From the NCBI GenBank assembly GCA_017882335.1, contig JADGPR010000010.1, positions 1 to 60,322 on the forward strand: a stretch of DNA of 60,322 nt. The letters run 5' to 3'. The DNA is from Bacteroidales bacterium (GTDB taxonomy: Bacteria > Bacteroidota > Bacteroidia > Bacteroidales > FEN-979). Shown one piece after another: positions 26,288 through 35,935 of the stretch. The notes under the pieces were generated by a model. It had not been told where the DNA came from, did not search any database, and saw nothing but the letters and a program-made list of their open reading frames with translations. Made by a program: the position numbers and the translations under genes. Numbering within the stretch: position 1 is the stretch's first letter; each line of letters begins with the position of its first letter.

Positions 26288-28807
26288 TCAGAACGGAAAA
26301 ATCACTGTAACTTTTCCTGCAAAATTATCCCAGGTGTAGTTCATTGAATAGGGGCCCCATCGATAGAATGCACCGATGCCAATGGTATAGAGTTTAAGGT
26401 TTACAATATTGTTGATCAGCAACCCTGATTCATAATACCCAAGATCCATGGTTTTATAAGGTTCCTGCGAAAGGTTCACATACCGGTACCGTTCCGGGTG
26501 ATCGAGCCAACCGAACCCTATGTTCTGAGAAAGTGCAAATTCGGGATGAAACCATTTCTTCCCTTTGAATAGCAGGTATCCGAAATCGTGATACAGGTAT
26601 AAAGAAGCATATTTGCTGGAAAGAAATTCATTCATCCGCATGGTGGCAAAACTGTTCGGTGCATATAGTGTGATGAGGCGGTAACTGGCATTTCCATAAT
26701 ACAGGTTACATGCAGGAACCGGCTGATCCACATACCCGGCATTGACCTGGAAAGTCAGCTTTCCAAGATATTTGATCATAAAGGTCTTCCGGATCTTCAG
26801 GTCGAGGCGGTTGTAATCGAACTGACCACCGAGAAAGCCTTTGAAACCGCGCGTATATTGCAGCCAGACAATAGGGTAATTGGTTCCGAGCGAGATCTTG
26901 TCGTCGATGGTCTGGATGAATTTCTCTTTATAGGCCCATTTCAAGGCTGCAATAACATCTGTAAACTGGAATTCGTTTTGCAGAATGACCGCGTTTCCCA
27001 CGGTAGTTGCAAGATCTGTCGTGGTTGACCTTTTAAAACTGCGTGAAATACCCACGTTGAAAAGCCAGTACTTGCGTGCACGGATTGTCAATGAAAAGTT
27101 TTCATTCTCAACACGATCAAACTTTTTTATCAAAAGAGGTTGAAAATTCCCGCTGAGGATGGAGTTGTAATCATCGAAAAATTTCACACCACCCGAAGTC
27201 AGCAGGTCGTAGAAGTAGCCACCCTGGATCGTGAAATCGTTGCGCTTGTTCAAAAGGAAACTCGCATCTCCGCCATATTTGGCAGTGGAAATTGCAAACG
27301 AATACTGGTAAAACCCGCCAACCTTAAACCATTTGGCGACCCGGTCGTTGGTATGGATGCCGAGACCCAAAATCAGCCCTTCATATGTGTTAAAACCTAG
27401 AATCCGGTTCAGGTCAAAATCGATGAACTTATATGGAATGCGGCCGGAGAGAATGGTTTTTAGCCCCCTGGCATACTTGTCAAAGTTGGTTTTCTTGCCG
27501 ATGCTGTCGATGATATGGTAAGTCTTGCGGTCTTTAACTGTGAGGCTGTCGATCCTGTATTGGTTCCAGTATTCTTCCGTCCGCTCCGTGGCTGCTTTCT
27601 CAACTTCCACATCGAGATGGTTAAATTCTCGTCGCACCAGTTCGGGATTCAGCACGATATCGCGGATGTAACTTCGTCCTTTGGCAATGGCCGCGTACTT
27701 ACCAATTTGCATCATCATGAATTTGACATCTGTATTCAACTGAACCGGGAACCAGTGATCGCCATCCACAAGCTCATAAAGCTGTTGTATCTTGATGCGG
27801 AGTCCTCCTGTATTCTGGTTGGGCTGTGCGATGACATTCTGGATAGCCCATTTGTTCGTGTTGATCGAGATAACCCCTTTCAAACCGTCAAAATTGGTGT
27901 TCTTTCTCGGCCGGAAGGAGATGACGAAAACCGTATCCTTTGCCGAATACAGTGTATCTTCTATTTTGAAGAAGTATTTGCTGAGGCTGCCGTTGCTGAT
28001 CGGGTTTACATAGGTACTCTGAAAAATCGTGATGTAAGGTTTGTAAAAGGAAAACGACTGGATCTGCGTGGTGAGGAAGACGAAGATAGGATCCTTGAAC
28101 CCCGACATCCGTGTGGCGATCACCTGGTTATAATTCTTGTCGGGTGCGAGGAATTTCCGTTTGGTTACATTCTCCATCAGAAAGAGGTACTGCCTGCTTA
28201 TGAATTTTTTCACGGCCATATCCATCGAATCTATTTTTGCCGAGTCCTTCTTCAATGTATCAGAAGTATTGACGGTAACCAGCATCATCTGCTGCTGATC
28301 CTTTTTTGCCAGCGTATCCGTGAACTCCTTGTTGACAGAAGTATCGGCTTCCGCAGTAAATATGGTTTTATCATACGAAGTGTAAGAAAATGAGCCGAGT
28401 TTCTCCGGGTCGTTCTGATCGCGGTTTTCGATGGCATTCCGGATGATCCGGTGGGCAGGGTTGATACCGGGCAGGATATCCACCTCCTTCAGTTCGATCT
28501 CGGTCTGTGTCAATTGGATCGAAAGATTCTCCGTTTTATTCCCGACCGGATAGGTGATCGGAAGATAGCCGACATAGGATAATTGAAGTTTCTGAACCGG
28601 CCGGGCACTGCGCAACCTGAATTTCCCGTCGATATCAGTGGTGCCACCGTACTGGCTGTTGTTGATGACGATATTTACAAAGGCAAGCGGCTCCTTCGTT
28701 TTACTGTCGGTCACTTTCCCGGATACATAATAGGTGTCCTGGCTGAAACCAACCAGGGAAACGAAGACCAGGAATAGCAGGAAAATATTTCTTGTTGCCC
28801 TGACCAT
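26288..28807 (-). CDS. DUF5686 / carboxypeptidase-like regulatory domain outer-membrane protein
   Basis: An 839-residue envelope protein. A signal peptide (1-22) is followed by a CarboxypepD_reg-like beta-sandwich (about 26-105; VSGKVTDSKTKEPLAFVNI, GTTDIDGKF, LSYVGY), then the DUF5686 region, ending in repeated amphipathic strands and a terminal Phe, as expected of an outer-membrane barrel. Proteins of this group resemble TonB-dependent receptors at the N-terminus but lack the plug. Function unknown. It is a single-gene unit with inverted repeats downstream and a TACCTTTG box about 130 bases upstream. Confidence 0.9.
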   Translation of the reverse strand: MVRATRNIFLLFLVFVSLVGFSQDTYYVSGKVTDSKTKEPLAFVNIVINNSQYGGTTDIDGKFRLRSARPVQKLQLSYVGYLPITYPVGNKTENLSIQLTQTEIELKEVDILPGINPAHRIIRNAIENRDQNDPEKLGSFSYTSYDKTIFTAEADTSVNKEFTDTLAKKDQQQMMLVTVNTSDTLKKDSAKIDSMDMAVKKFISRQYLFLMENVTKRKFLAPDKNYNQVIATRMSGFKDPIFVFLTTQIQSFSFYKPYITIFQSTYVNPISNGSLSKYFFKIEDTLYSAKDTVFVISFRPRKNTNFDGLKGVISINTNKWAIQNVIAQPNQNTGGLRIKIQQLYELVDGDHWFPVQLNTDVKFMMMQIGKYAAIAKGRSYIRDIVLNPELVRREFNHLDVEVEKAATERTEEYWNQYRIDSLTVKDRKTYHIIDSIGKKTNFDKYARGLKTILSGRIPYKFIDFDLNRILGFNTYEGLILGLGIHTNDRVAKWFKVGGFYQYSFAISTAKYGGDASFLLNKRNDFTIQGGYFYDLLTSGGVKFFDDYNSILSGNFQPLLIKKFDRVENENFSLTIRARKYWLFNVGISRSFKRSTTTDLATTVGNAVILQNEFQFTDVIAALKWAYKEKFIQTIDDKISLGTNYPIVWLQYTRGFKGFLGGQFDYNRLDLKIRKTFMIKYLGKLTFQVNAGYVDQPVPACNLYYGNASYRLITLYAPNSFATMRMNEFLSSKYASLYLYHDFGYLLFKGKKWFHPEFALSQNIGFGWLDHPERYRYVNLSQEPYKTMDLGYYESGLLINNIVNLKLYTIGIGAFYRWGPYSMNYTWDNFAGKVTVIFPF

Positions 28808-28934
28808 AAAGATGTTTGGTTGATTCTTAATGTTCGTAATTTTACGGTCAATAAATTTCTTATCCCCGGAAACAGTAAATGGGGAGAAACTTTTTAATCT
28901 TACCTGCCCGGCTATTATCGGGAATTTTCATTTT

Positions 28935-28942
28935 CAAAGGTA
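28935..28942 (-). promoter_or_regulatory. Putative -7 box (TACCTTTG) for the DUF5686 gene
   Basis: Minus-strand TTACCTTTG in the divergent region, about 130 bases from the ATG. The -33 element is not at the expected spacing. Confidence 0.4.
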
Positions 28943-29038
28943 AGAATCATTTTCAATCATATATTTTCCGATGGAAAAATATTCGTAATTTTCAGGAACG
29001 TTCAAAGTTTCGTATTATTCAGTTTTAAAGATCTCAGT

Positions 29039-30175
29039 TTGAAAAATGATAAAATAACGGCAATTTACACAGCTAAAACGGTGGCAGGGATGGAAGAGAT
29101 CCTTCAAAGGGAATTGGATTTACTGGGAGCGGTGAATACACAGATCCTTAAAAGAGCCGTTTCTTTTGAAGGGGATAAGGCTTTGCTCTATCGGGCCAAT
29201 TACTGTTGCAGGACTGCCTTGCGGATATTGAAGCCCATCCTGGTTTTCCCGATCACAAAACAGGAAGACCTCTACAATAACATTAACAAGATCTCTTGGG
29301 AAGCATACATTGGCAATGAAAACAGCCTGGCTGTGGATGCGGTTAATGCCACTTCTGTTTTTACCAATTCCCAGTATGTTGCCTTAAAGACAAAGGATGC
29401 GGTGGTCGACCGTTTCCGGGAGAAAACCGGTAGTCGTCCTTCCGTGGATCTCGACAACCCCGACTTGAGAATAAACATTCATCTTTACAAGGAAACCTGT
29501 ACGGTTTCGCTCGACAGTTCCGGTTCGTCGCTTCATAAAAGAGGATACCGCCATGTCACGGGTCCGGCCCCACTCAACGAAGTGCTGGCTGCCGGCCTGA
29601 TCCAGCTTTCGGGCTGGGATAAGAAAATTCCATTGTACGACCCCATGTGTGGTTCCGGGACGATTCTGATCGAAGCAAATATGTTAGCACGAAATATCCC
29701 TTCCGGCTATTTCCGGCCGGTTTTCGGGTTTGAGAAGTGGATGGACTTCGATCCTGAATTGTGGAACAAAATCAAAGAAGAAGAAAATGAAAAAATCCAG
29801 AATACCATTGTCGATATCTACGGATCTGATCTTTCCTCAAGAATGATCGGCATTGCAACGGAGAATGTTGGTTTCACAAAGTTCCGGGATCATATCCACT
29901 TGGAAGTTGCCGCCTTTGAAAATACACTACCTAAAGGACCTGCCGGCATGATCATCAGCAATCCTCCTTACGATGAACGTCTTCAGTTAGATGACATCAT
30001 CTCTTTTTATAAATCCATCGGTGATGTACTGAAGAAAAAATACACCGGCTTCGAAGCCTGGATCATCTCATCGGACCTGAAAGCACTGAAATTTATCGGG
30101 TTGCATCCTTCAAAAAAGATCACCGTCTTCAACGGCCCTCTGGAATGCAGGTTTGTGAGGTTTAGTTTGTATTAG
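29039..30175 (+). CDS. THUMP-domain class I RNA methyltransferase (RlmL-N/Trm14-like)
   Basis: A 378-residue RNA guanine-N2 methyltransferase of the UPF0020 family: ferredoxin-like and THUMP domains (about 1-155), then a Rossmann methylase with SAM motif DPMCGSGTILIEA near 200 and catalytic NPPYDER near 307. It should make m2G in 23S rRNA (as the first half of E. coli RlmKL) or in tRNA. The start is a TTG at 29039; the first ATG is 17 codons later and would cut into the conserved opening YTAKTVAGMEEIL, so TTG is favoured. A heptad array begins right after its TAG stop. Confidence 0.9.
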   Translation: MKNDKITAIYTAKTVAGMEEILQRELDLLGAVNTQILKRAVSFEGDKALLYRANYCCRTALRILKPILVFPITKQEDLYNNINKISWEAYIGNENSLAVDAVNATSVFTNSQYVALKTKDAVVDRFREKTGSRPSVDLDNPDLRINIHLYKETCTVSLDSSGSSLHKRGYRHVTGPAPLNEVLAAGLIQLSGWDKKIPLYDPMCGSGTILIEANMLARNIPSGYFRPVFGFEKWMDFDPELWNKIKEEENEKIQNTIVDIYGSDLSSRMIGIATENVGFTKFRDHIHLEVAAFENTLPKGPAGMIISNPPYDERLQLDDIISFYKSIGDVLKKKYTGFEAWIISSDLKALKFIGLHPSKKITVFNGPLECRFVRFSLY

Positions 30176-30369
30176 ATACTTGATGCTGGATGCTGGATGT
30201 GTGAGTGTGGGAATAGGATACAGTTTTATAAAATAAGAAAGAGGCTGCCTTGGCTGGCGCGCGTTTGTAACGCGTGCCCACAACAAAGGTTGAAATAAAT
30301 TCTTGCATACTAAAGGAACCGGTTTTATAAAATAAGAAAGAGGCTGCCTCGTACTTTTGAGACAGCCTC
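30171..30369. repeat. Heptad array, palindrome and duplicated terminator segment
   Basis: GATGCTG heptads (30178-30200) follow the methyltransferase stop. A 28-base segment starting GTTTTATAAAATAAG and ending GGCTGCCT occurs at 30223-30250 and again at 30322-30349, 99 bases apart. Between them 30256-30278 is a palindrome (GGCGCGCGTT, loop, AACGCGTGCC). Confidence 0.8.
30340..30369 (-). terminator. Intrinsic terminator of the gltA-mdh operon
   Basis: GAGGCTGCCTC (30340-30350) and GAGACAGCCTC (30359-30369) form an 11-pair stem with one mismatch and an 8-base loop. On the minus strand it is followed by a T-rich stretch (TTTCTTATTTTAT). It lies 53 bases after the mdh stop. Confidence 0.7.
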
Positions 30370-30422
30370 AATTAAAAAAACGATCATCGATCGAATAAAA
30401 GAATATAGCTAATTACCTAATT

Positions 30423-31361
30423 TTATTTAGTGGCGTTCATTTTATCAAGAACATCCATTACTTCCCTGACAGCCTTTGCCGAAGCGTTTAACAATTGTTT
30501 TTCTGCCTCGTTCAGCTTAAGCTCAATTACTTGTTCAATACCTTTCTTACCTAATTTAACAGGAACGCCCAGGTAAATGTCTTTTAAACCATATTCGCCT
30601 TGTAACCATGCACAGCAAGGGAAGATTCTCTTCTGATCTTTTACGATTGCTTCCACCATCTGTGCTGCAGCAACACCAGGCGCATACCAGGCAGAGGTTC
30701 CAAGCAGGTTCACGATTTCTGTGCCGCCCTTCTTTGTTCTCTCAACGATGGCATCGAGTTTCTCTTTTTCCAGCAACTCGGTGACGGGAATTCCGCTAAC
30801 AGTGGTATAGCGTGGCAGAGGAACCATAGTATCCCCATGTCCACCCATCAATATTGAATGAATATCTTTGGGAGAACAGTCCAAGGCTTCAGCAAGAAAA
30901 GCCCCATACCGCGCTGTATCCAGGATGCCAGCCATTCCAAATACCCTGCTGGAATCAATTTTTGCAGTCAGATAAGCACAATAGGTCATCACATCCAGGG
31001 GGTTGGAAACGATGATAATAATTGCTTCCGGTGAATATTTTATGACATTCTCCGTACTTGTTTTAACTATATCGGCATTAATGGAGATAAGGTCATCACG
31101 GCTCATTCCGGGTTTTCTTGGTACACCGGCGGTGATTACCACGATATCTGAATTCGCTGTTTTACTGTAATCGTTTGTGGAACCATGTACCCGTGTATCA
31201 AACAATTCCACAGGCGACATTTGCCACATATCAAGGGCTTTTCCTTCAGCGAGGTTTTGTTTGACATCGAGCAGAACGACTTCCTTAACGATATCTTTAT
31301 GTGCGATTGAATCAGCACATGTTGCACCTACCAGACCGGCGCCAACTACTGTAACTTTCAT
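30423..31361 (-). CDS. mdh: Malate dehydrogenase (lactate-dehydrogenase-like type)
   Basis: Interconverts malate and oxaloacetate with NAD(H). The 312-residue protein has the Rossmann motif GAGLVGA, a cofactor-selecting Asp at the end of the second strand (VVLLDV), substrate Arg residues in PRKPGMSRDDL and the catalytic His in GGHGDTMVP (about 175). The Arg in place of Gln at the specificity loop marks malate rather than lactate as substrate. It lies 19 bases after citrate synthase on the same strand, so the two are an operon making citrate from malate plus acetyl-CoA; a terminator follows. Confidence 0.96.
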   Translation of the reverse strand: MKVTVVGAGLVGATCADSIAHKDIVKEVVLLDVKQNLAEGKALDMWQMSPVELFDTRVHGSTNDYSKTANSDIVVITAGVPRKPGMSRDDLISINADIVKTSTENVIKYSPEAIIIIVSNPLDVMTYCAYLTAKIDSSRVFGMAGILDTARYGAFLAEALDCSPKDIHSILMGGHGDTMVPLPRYTTVSGIPVTELLEKEKLDAIVERTKKGGTEIVNLLGTSAWYAPGVAAAQMVEAIVKDQKRIFPCCAWLQGEYGLKDIYLGVPVKLGKKGIEQVIELKLNEAEKQLLNASAKAVREVMDVLDKMNATK

Positions 31362-31380
31362 AATTTATCAATTTTTAAGG

Positions 31381-32691
31381 TTATTTTTTTATTCCGGCTT
31401 TTTCCTGAAACCATTCAAGCGTATAGGATGATGGCCTCTCAATCTGTAATCCCAGTGCCCTGTCCCACAGCAATGATGCCAGCACTCCCAGTGCCCTTGA
31501 AACGCCAAATAATACAGTATAGAATGGAGCTTCTTTTATTCCATAATGCCTTAATAAAGAACCGGAATAAGCGTCAACATTCGGCCATGGATTTTTCACT
31601 TTTCCAAGAGATCCTAAGATCGGTGGAACAACTTCGTACAGATCATTTACAACTTGGATGAAATTGTCACCTTTACAATACTTGGAAGCAAATTCGCGCT
31701 GTGCTTCAAAACGGGGATCTGTTTTTCTAAGTACGGCATGTCCGTATCCGGGAATGACCCTTCCGGCTGCAATGGTCTTTTCGCAGAAATCATGGATCTG
31801 CTGTTTGGTTGGATTTTCAGTTCCGATTTCCTTGAGAATGTCAAGGATCCAGGCAACAACTTCCTGGTTTGCATAACCGTGAAGCGGACCTGCGAGCCCA
31901 AGCATTCCAGCTGCATAGGAATAATAAGGATTACTTAAAGCCGAAGCAACCAGGTGTGTGGCATGTGCTGAAACATTACCGCCTTCATGGTCGGCATGAA
32001 TGGTAAGGTAAAGTCTGAATAGTTTGTAGATCTCCTGATCATCATATCCCATCATGTGTGCAAGATTGGCTGACCAATCTAATTTGGGATCAGCGGGGAT
32101 TACATTGCCTTTAAAATAATGTTTACGATAAATGTAAGATGCAATAACGGGTAACTGGCCGATAAAGTTCATCACATCTTCATAGGTTGAATCCCAATAG
32201 TCTTTCTTCCCGACACCAGAATTGTAGGCTTGCAGGAATTTAGATTCAGTAGCCAGCGCTAATATCCCGGCACAGAAATCAGCCATAGGTGCTGAATCCA
32301 TTGGCATGGCATCAAGCACCTTGAAAACATAATCAGGAACGACAGCACGTTGTTTCCATTCTTTGCCAATTTCCTTTACATCGTCAAGTGTAGGTAACTC
32401 ACCTAATAACATCAGGTAAAACAGCCCTTCGGGTAATGGTTCATCGTCAGGACCGAGTTTAGGCAGTTTTTCCCGTAATTCCGGGATAGAATAACCCCTG
32501 AACCTTATCCCTTCCTGGGGATCGAGTTTTGAGGTCAGTGTAAGTAGAGATGGCAATCCTTTCATCCCGTCAATGACCGATTCGATGGTGACCTGTCCGA
32601 TTACCGTACTCCCATATTCCTTAAATAATGTTTTTACTTCAGCTGCCACAGGAACAGCCTTTTCAGCAAATTTTTTCTTTAGTGAACTCAT
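31381..32691 (-). CDS. gltA: Citrate synthase, mitochondrial (eukaryotic) type
   Basis: Condenses oxaloacetate and acetyl-CoA to citrate. The 436-residue protein follows the mitochondrial enzyme closely rather than E. coli GltA: GIRFRGYSIPE, LTIHADHEGGNVSAH, AGPLHGYANQEV, PGYGHAVLRKTDPR and LFGVSRALGVLA are all in order. Catalytic residues are the His in GPLHG (about 268), the His in GYGHAV (about 318) and the Asp in NVDAYSG (about 371), close to 274/320/375 in pig. Such eukaryote-like citrate synthases are known in some bacteria, for example Geobacter. It is the first gene of gltA-mdh; a 301-base leader region with an 18-base palindrome lies upstream. Confidence 0.96.
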   Translation of the reverse strand: MSSLKKKFAEKAVPVAAEVKTLFKEYGSTVIGQVTIESVIDGMKGLPSLLTLTSKLDPQEGIRFRGYSIPELREKLPKLGPDDEPLPEGLFYLMLLGELPTLDDVKEIGKEWKQRAVVPDYVFKVLDAMPMDSAPMADFCAGILALATESKFLQAYNSGVGKKDYWDSTYEDVMNFIGQLPVIASYIYRKHYFKGNVIPADPKLDWSANLAHMMGYDDQEIYKLFRLYLTIHADHEGGNVSAHATHLVASALSNPYYSYAAGMLGLAGPLHGYANQEVVAWILDILKEIGTENPTKQQIHDFCEKTIAAGRVIPGYGHAVLRKTDPRFEAQREFASKYCKGDNFIQVVNDLYEVVPPILGSLGKVKNPWPNVDAYSGSLLRHYGIKEAPFYTVLFGVSRALGVLASLLWDRALGLQIERPSSYTLEWFQEKAGIKK

Positions 32692-32992
32692 GGCATTTTG
32701 ATTTGTTTGGTTAATACGTAATAAAATTTATTTATTTTGTTGGATGGTTTCTTTAACGAAGTAAAAGTAATGTTAAATTTTTAACATCCAACTTTTCAGA
32801 ATTGTTTTTTTATAAAAATATTATACTATATAAATACTTTTATGTGTATCCTTTGTCTTTCGTTACCGGAATAAATAATCCTGCGACCGACAGACACATT
32901 TAATAGTTAAGTGAGATCACTCAATCCCGGGGGTTAACCATTACCCAGGATTACACAGTATAAGAAGGAGGGGGAACAATTCCCGCGGAAGA
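32692..32992. other. Non-coding region between pckA and gltA
   Basis: No gene is seen in these 301 bases. The half near gltA is AT-rich and holds the palindrome at 32770-32787; the half near pckA is more GC-rich. It must hold the gltA-mdh promoter, but no clear TAnnTTTG box was found on the minus strand. Confidence 0.5.
32770..32787. promoter_or_regulatory. 18-base palindrome upstream of gltA (possible operator)
   Basis: ATGTTAAA and TTTAACAT form a perfect 8-base inverted repeat with a 2-base spacer, 79 bases upstream of the citrate synthase start. Size and position fit a dimeric regulator site; no matching copy was found at the other TCA genes. Confidence 0.35.
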
Positions 32993-34645
32993 TCACAAGT
33001 TCATTCGTTTAGGGCCAGCGTTCACGATATCTTCAGGACATCCTTCGATAAAAACCTTAAAATTCTCAATGTATCTGGAGGCCAATGCATCATATTTCAT
33101 CCAATATTCATTCTTATTCCCCCATGCATTGGATGGATCCAATACATCATCAGGGACATTGGGGCACGTTTTCGGGATGTCAAAGTTGAATACTTTATCC
33201 TTTCTGAATTTTACATGATCCAATTCCCCATCAAGCACGGCATTCAGCATATTCCGTGTATGGCGTATACTTATACGTTTGCCGACACCAAATTTTCCGC
33301 CGACCCATCCTGTGTTCACAAGCCACACTTTGGCGCCATGTTTTTCTATTTTTCTTCTTAGAAGATCCGCATAGAAATAAGGATGATGTACCATAAACGG
33401 GGCTCCGAAACAGGCGCTGAACGCTATTTCCGGTTCGATACCGAGACCAAGTTCGGTTCCGGCGATCTTTGAAGTATACCCGCTGATAAAATGGTAGATT
33501 GCCTGGTTCATATCCAGCCTGGCAATAGGGGGCATAACACCTTGGGCATCACAGGTGAGGAAGATGACATTTTTTGGATGTGCTTTTACCATCTTCTCGG
33601 GAATTGCATTCGGAATAAACTCGAGCGGATAGGAGGCCCTTGTATTTTCCGTTACCTGATCATCATCCAGATCGATTTTTCGAGAGGTAGGATCAAACAC
33701 TACATTTTCCAGGATTGTACCGAATCTCCGGGTACAGGCATAGATCTCAGGTTCGTTTTCAGCAGATAAACGGATTACTTTTGCATAGCAGCCTCCCTCA
33801 TAATTATATATACCCTCATCGCTCCAGGCATGTTCATCATCACCGATCAGCCTTCTGTTAGGATCGGCTGAAAGTGTGGTCTTTCCTGTTCCACTTAATC
33901 CAAAAAACAAAGCGACATCATCTTTTTTACCAACATTAGCGGAGCAATGCATGGACATTATATCCTGTAATGGCATCAGGAAATTCATGATCGTGAATAT
34001 CGACTTTTTAATCTCCCCGGCATATTGGGTATTGGCTACAACAGCGAGGCGTTTTGAAAAATCAATCACAATGGCTGTTTCGCTATTGGTACCGTCAATC
34101 CTTGGATCAAGTTTAAAGGAGGGTGAAGCAATAACTGTAAAACTTGGAATGTGTGTTTTATGTTTTTCGAGTGTATTCAATGTCATGAACATATTACGTG
34201 CAAACAGACTTTGCCAGGCAGTATCTGTAATGATACGGATTGGCATCTGGTAGTCCGGGTCAGCACCTGCGTAAACATCCTGCACAAATAGTTCTTCTCC
34301 TTGCAGAAATGCCTGCAAACGGCTAAAGATCCCGTCAAATTTTTCTGCGCTTAGCGGACGATTATTTTTTCCCCAATCTATTTGATCCTCGGTTGTAGGT
34401 TCCGTGACGAAATACTTTTCGTTTGCTGCCCTGGCAGTCCATTTACCGGTATTTACCAGCAATGCACCCCCATTTACGATCTTCCCTTCATTACGAAAAA
34501 CGGCTTCTTCATACAAGGCAGGTTCCGGAAGGTTCCAATATACTCTTTCAAGATGTATTAACCCATGATGCTGTAATCCGTATTCACTTTTTAAATTTGC
34601 GGCCTGCTTTTGAGCAGGTGTTTCAAATTTCAAATATTTTGACAT
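32993..34645 (-). CDS. pckA: Phosphoenolpyruvate carboxykinase (ATP)
   Basis: Interconverts oxaloacetate plus ATP and PEP plus CO2. The 550-residue protein has the kinase-1a loop GLSGTGKTTLSAD (about 247-259), the metal-binding LIGDDEHAW and the substrate loop around FSACFGAPF. Length is normal for the ATP-dependent type. It is the third gene of maeB-aspartate aminotransferase-pckA (33-base gap), a block that feeds malate and aspartate carbon to PEP or, in anaerobic Bacteroidota, runs in the carboxylating direction to make oxaloacetate and ATP. Confidence 0.97.
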   Translation of the reverse strand: MSKYLKFETPAQKQAANLKSEYGLQHHGLIHLERVYWNLPEPALYEEAVFRNEGKIVNGGALLVNTGKWTARAANEKYFVTEPTTEDQIDWGKNNRPLSAEKFDGIFSRLQAFLQGEELFVQDVYAGADPDYQMPIRIITDTAWQSLFARNMFMTLNTLEKHKTHIPSFTVIASPSFKLDPRIDGTNSETAIVIDFSKRLAVVANTQYAGEIKKSIFTIMNFLMPLQDIMSMHCSANVGKKDDVALFFGLSGTGKTTLSADPNRRLIGDDEHAWSDEGIYNYEGGCYAKVIRLSAENEPEIYACTRRFGTILENVVFDPTSRKIDLDDDQVTENTRASYPLEFIPNAIPEKMVKAHPKNVIFLTCDAQGVMPPIARLDMNQAIYHFISGYTSKIAGTELGLGIEPEIAFSACFGAPFMVHHPYFYADLLRRKIEKHGAKVWLVNTGWVGGKFGVGKRISIRHTRNMLNAVLDGELDHVKFRKDKVFNFDIPKTCPNVPDDVLDPSNAWGNKNEYWMKYDALASRYIENFKVFIEGCPEDIVNAGPKRMNL

Positions 34646-34678
34646 AATTTATATGGTTTAATTATCCAGGAATTAATA

Positions 34679-35896
34679 TTATAGCCAATCTCTCACCAGT
34701 TTACGGTCGCCGATAAATAATTCATTCGGGGAATTCGGATCCAGCGCCCATTTAATGCGTTCAATGCCTTGTGTGATATCTTTTATTGATCCGCAAGTTG
34801 AAAGCCTCAGGTATCCGTCCAACCCAAATTCCTTACCCGGAACAGTAATTACCCTGACTTTATCCAGTAAAAAATAAGCAAGTTTGCTTGAGTCTTTATT
34901 GTAGTGGCTAAAGTCAACGAAGCAATAAAAAGTACCATCTGGTCGGGTGGCCCTGACTCCCTCAAACGAATTAAGTTGGTCCATCATAACGTTTGTGTTA
35001 TTTTGGAGTGTTATACAAAGATTTGTTACACCCGACTGAATGCCATTGATAGCACCAACGGCTGCAGCCTGTAATACAACCGAAGGTCCTGAGGTTTGAT
35101 GGCTCTGAATGTTGGTCATACAAGTGATCAGTTTTTTATTGGCAACGGCCCAGCCGATGCGGAAACCCGTCATGGCATATTGTTTTGAAACCCCATTGAT
35201 CAGAATAAGTTTGGAATCGTCGATACTGCCTTTGAGGAAGTTATAGCAATTGACGGGCTTCTTGCCATTGAATATCAGCCGGTGGTAAATATCGTCCATG
35301 ATCAGGTAAATGCTCCGTTTTTCACAAAACTCAACAATTTCACCTATGAACTGTTCGGAATACACAACCCCGGTCGGATTGTTGGGACTATTGATGATTA
35401 TCGCTTTGGTATTTGAACCACAAGCTCTTTCAATATCCAGTATTCTCGGATAGAAGCTTCCGTCTTCCGGAAGTACAGGTACAGGTATTGCACCACATAA
35501 TTTTACCATTTCAGGATAACTGACCCAATAAGGAGCAGGGAAAACGACTTCATCCTGGGGATTTAATATTGCCTGCAGTGCTACCATGATTGCCTGTTTT
35601 GCCCCTCCGGATGCAATAACATTCTCTGGAGAGACAATACGTCCGTACATATCCCCGGTATAGCGGATTATAGCTTGCTTAAGGGCGGGTATCCCATCAG
35701 CAGGCGTATAACGGATTTCACCAGTGTTGAGCAAACTTGCTGCGGCTATAATAGCATCTAAAGGGGCTTTGCTTTTCGGTTCACCAATTCCTAAATGAAT
35801 TACAGGTTCACCTTTTGCTCTGAGAATGGCGGCTGTTTCGTTCAATTTAAGCGTAACAGACTCCGCAATTGATCTTCCAATAATACTTAAACTCAT
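34679..35896 (-). CDS. Aspartate/aromatic-type class I aminotransferase
   Basis: A 405-residue fold-type I PLP enzyme of the AspC-like (Igamma) group. SPNNPTGVVYS holds the Asn that contacts PLP, and the Schiff-base lysine is in GVSKQYAMTGFR (about 238). The substrate-binding Arg is near RLSTCGSI. It probably transfers the amino group between aspartate and 2-oxoglutarate, giving oxaloacetate. Placement between malic enzyme and PEPCK (gaps of 39 and 33 bases) supports a role in C4-acid metabolism, although exact specificity cannot be read from sequence. Confidence 0.9.
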   Translation of the reverse strand: MSLSIIGRSIAESVTLKLNETAAILRAKGEPVIHLGIGEPKSKAPLDAIIAAASLLNTGEIRYTPADGIPALKQAIIRYTGDMYGRIVSPENVIASGGAKQAIMVALQAILNPQDEVVFPAPYWVSYPEMVKLCGAIPVPVLPEDGSFYPRILDIERACGSNTKAIIINSPNNPTGVVYSEQFIGEIVEFCEKRSIYLIMDDIYHRLIFNGKKPVNCYNFLKGSIDDSKLILINGVSKQYAMTGFRIGWAVANKKLITCMTNIQSHQTSGPSVVLQAAAVGAINGIQSGVTNLCITLQNNTNVMMDQLNSFEGVRATRPDGTFYCFVDFSHYNKDSSKLAYFLLDKVRVITVPGKEFGLDGYLRLSTCGSIKDITQGIERIKWALDPNSPNELFIGDRKLVRDWL

Positions 35897-35935
35897 AATT
35901 CTCCTTTATCTTTATAAATACGAAAATTTTACAGG

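Noticed and set aside
27515-28393. 292-codon open frame opposite the DUF5686 gene
   Set aside because: Antisense shadow; the DUF5686 gene has signal peptide and domain landmarks on the minus strand.
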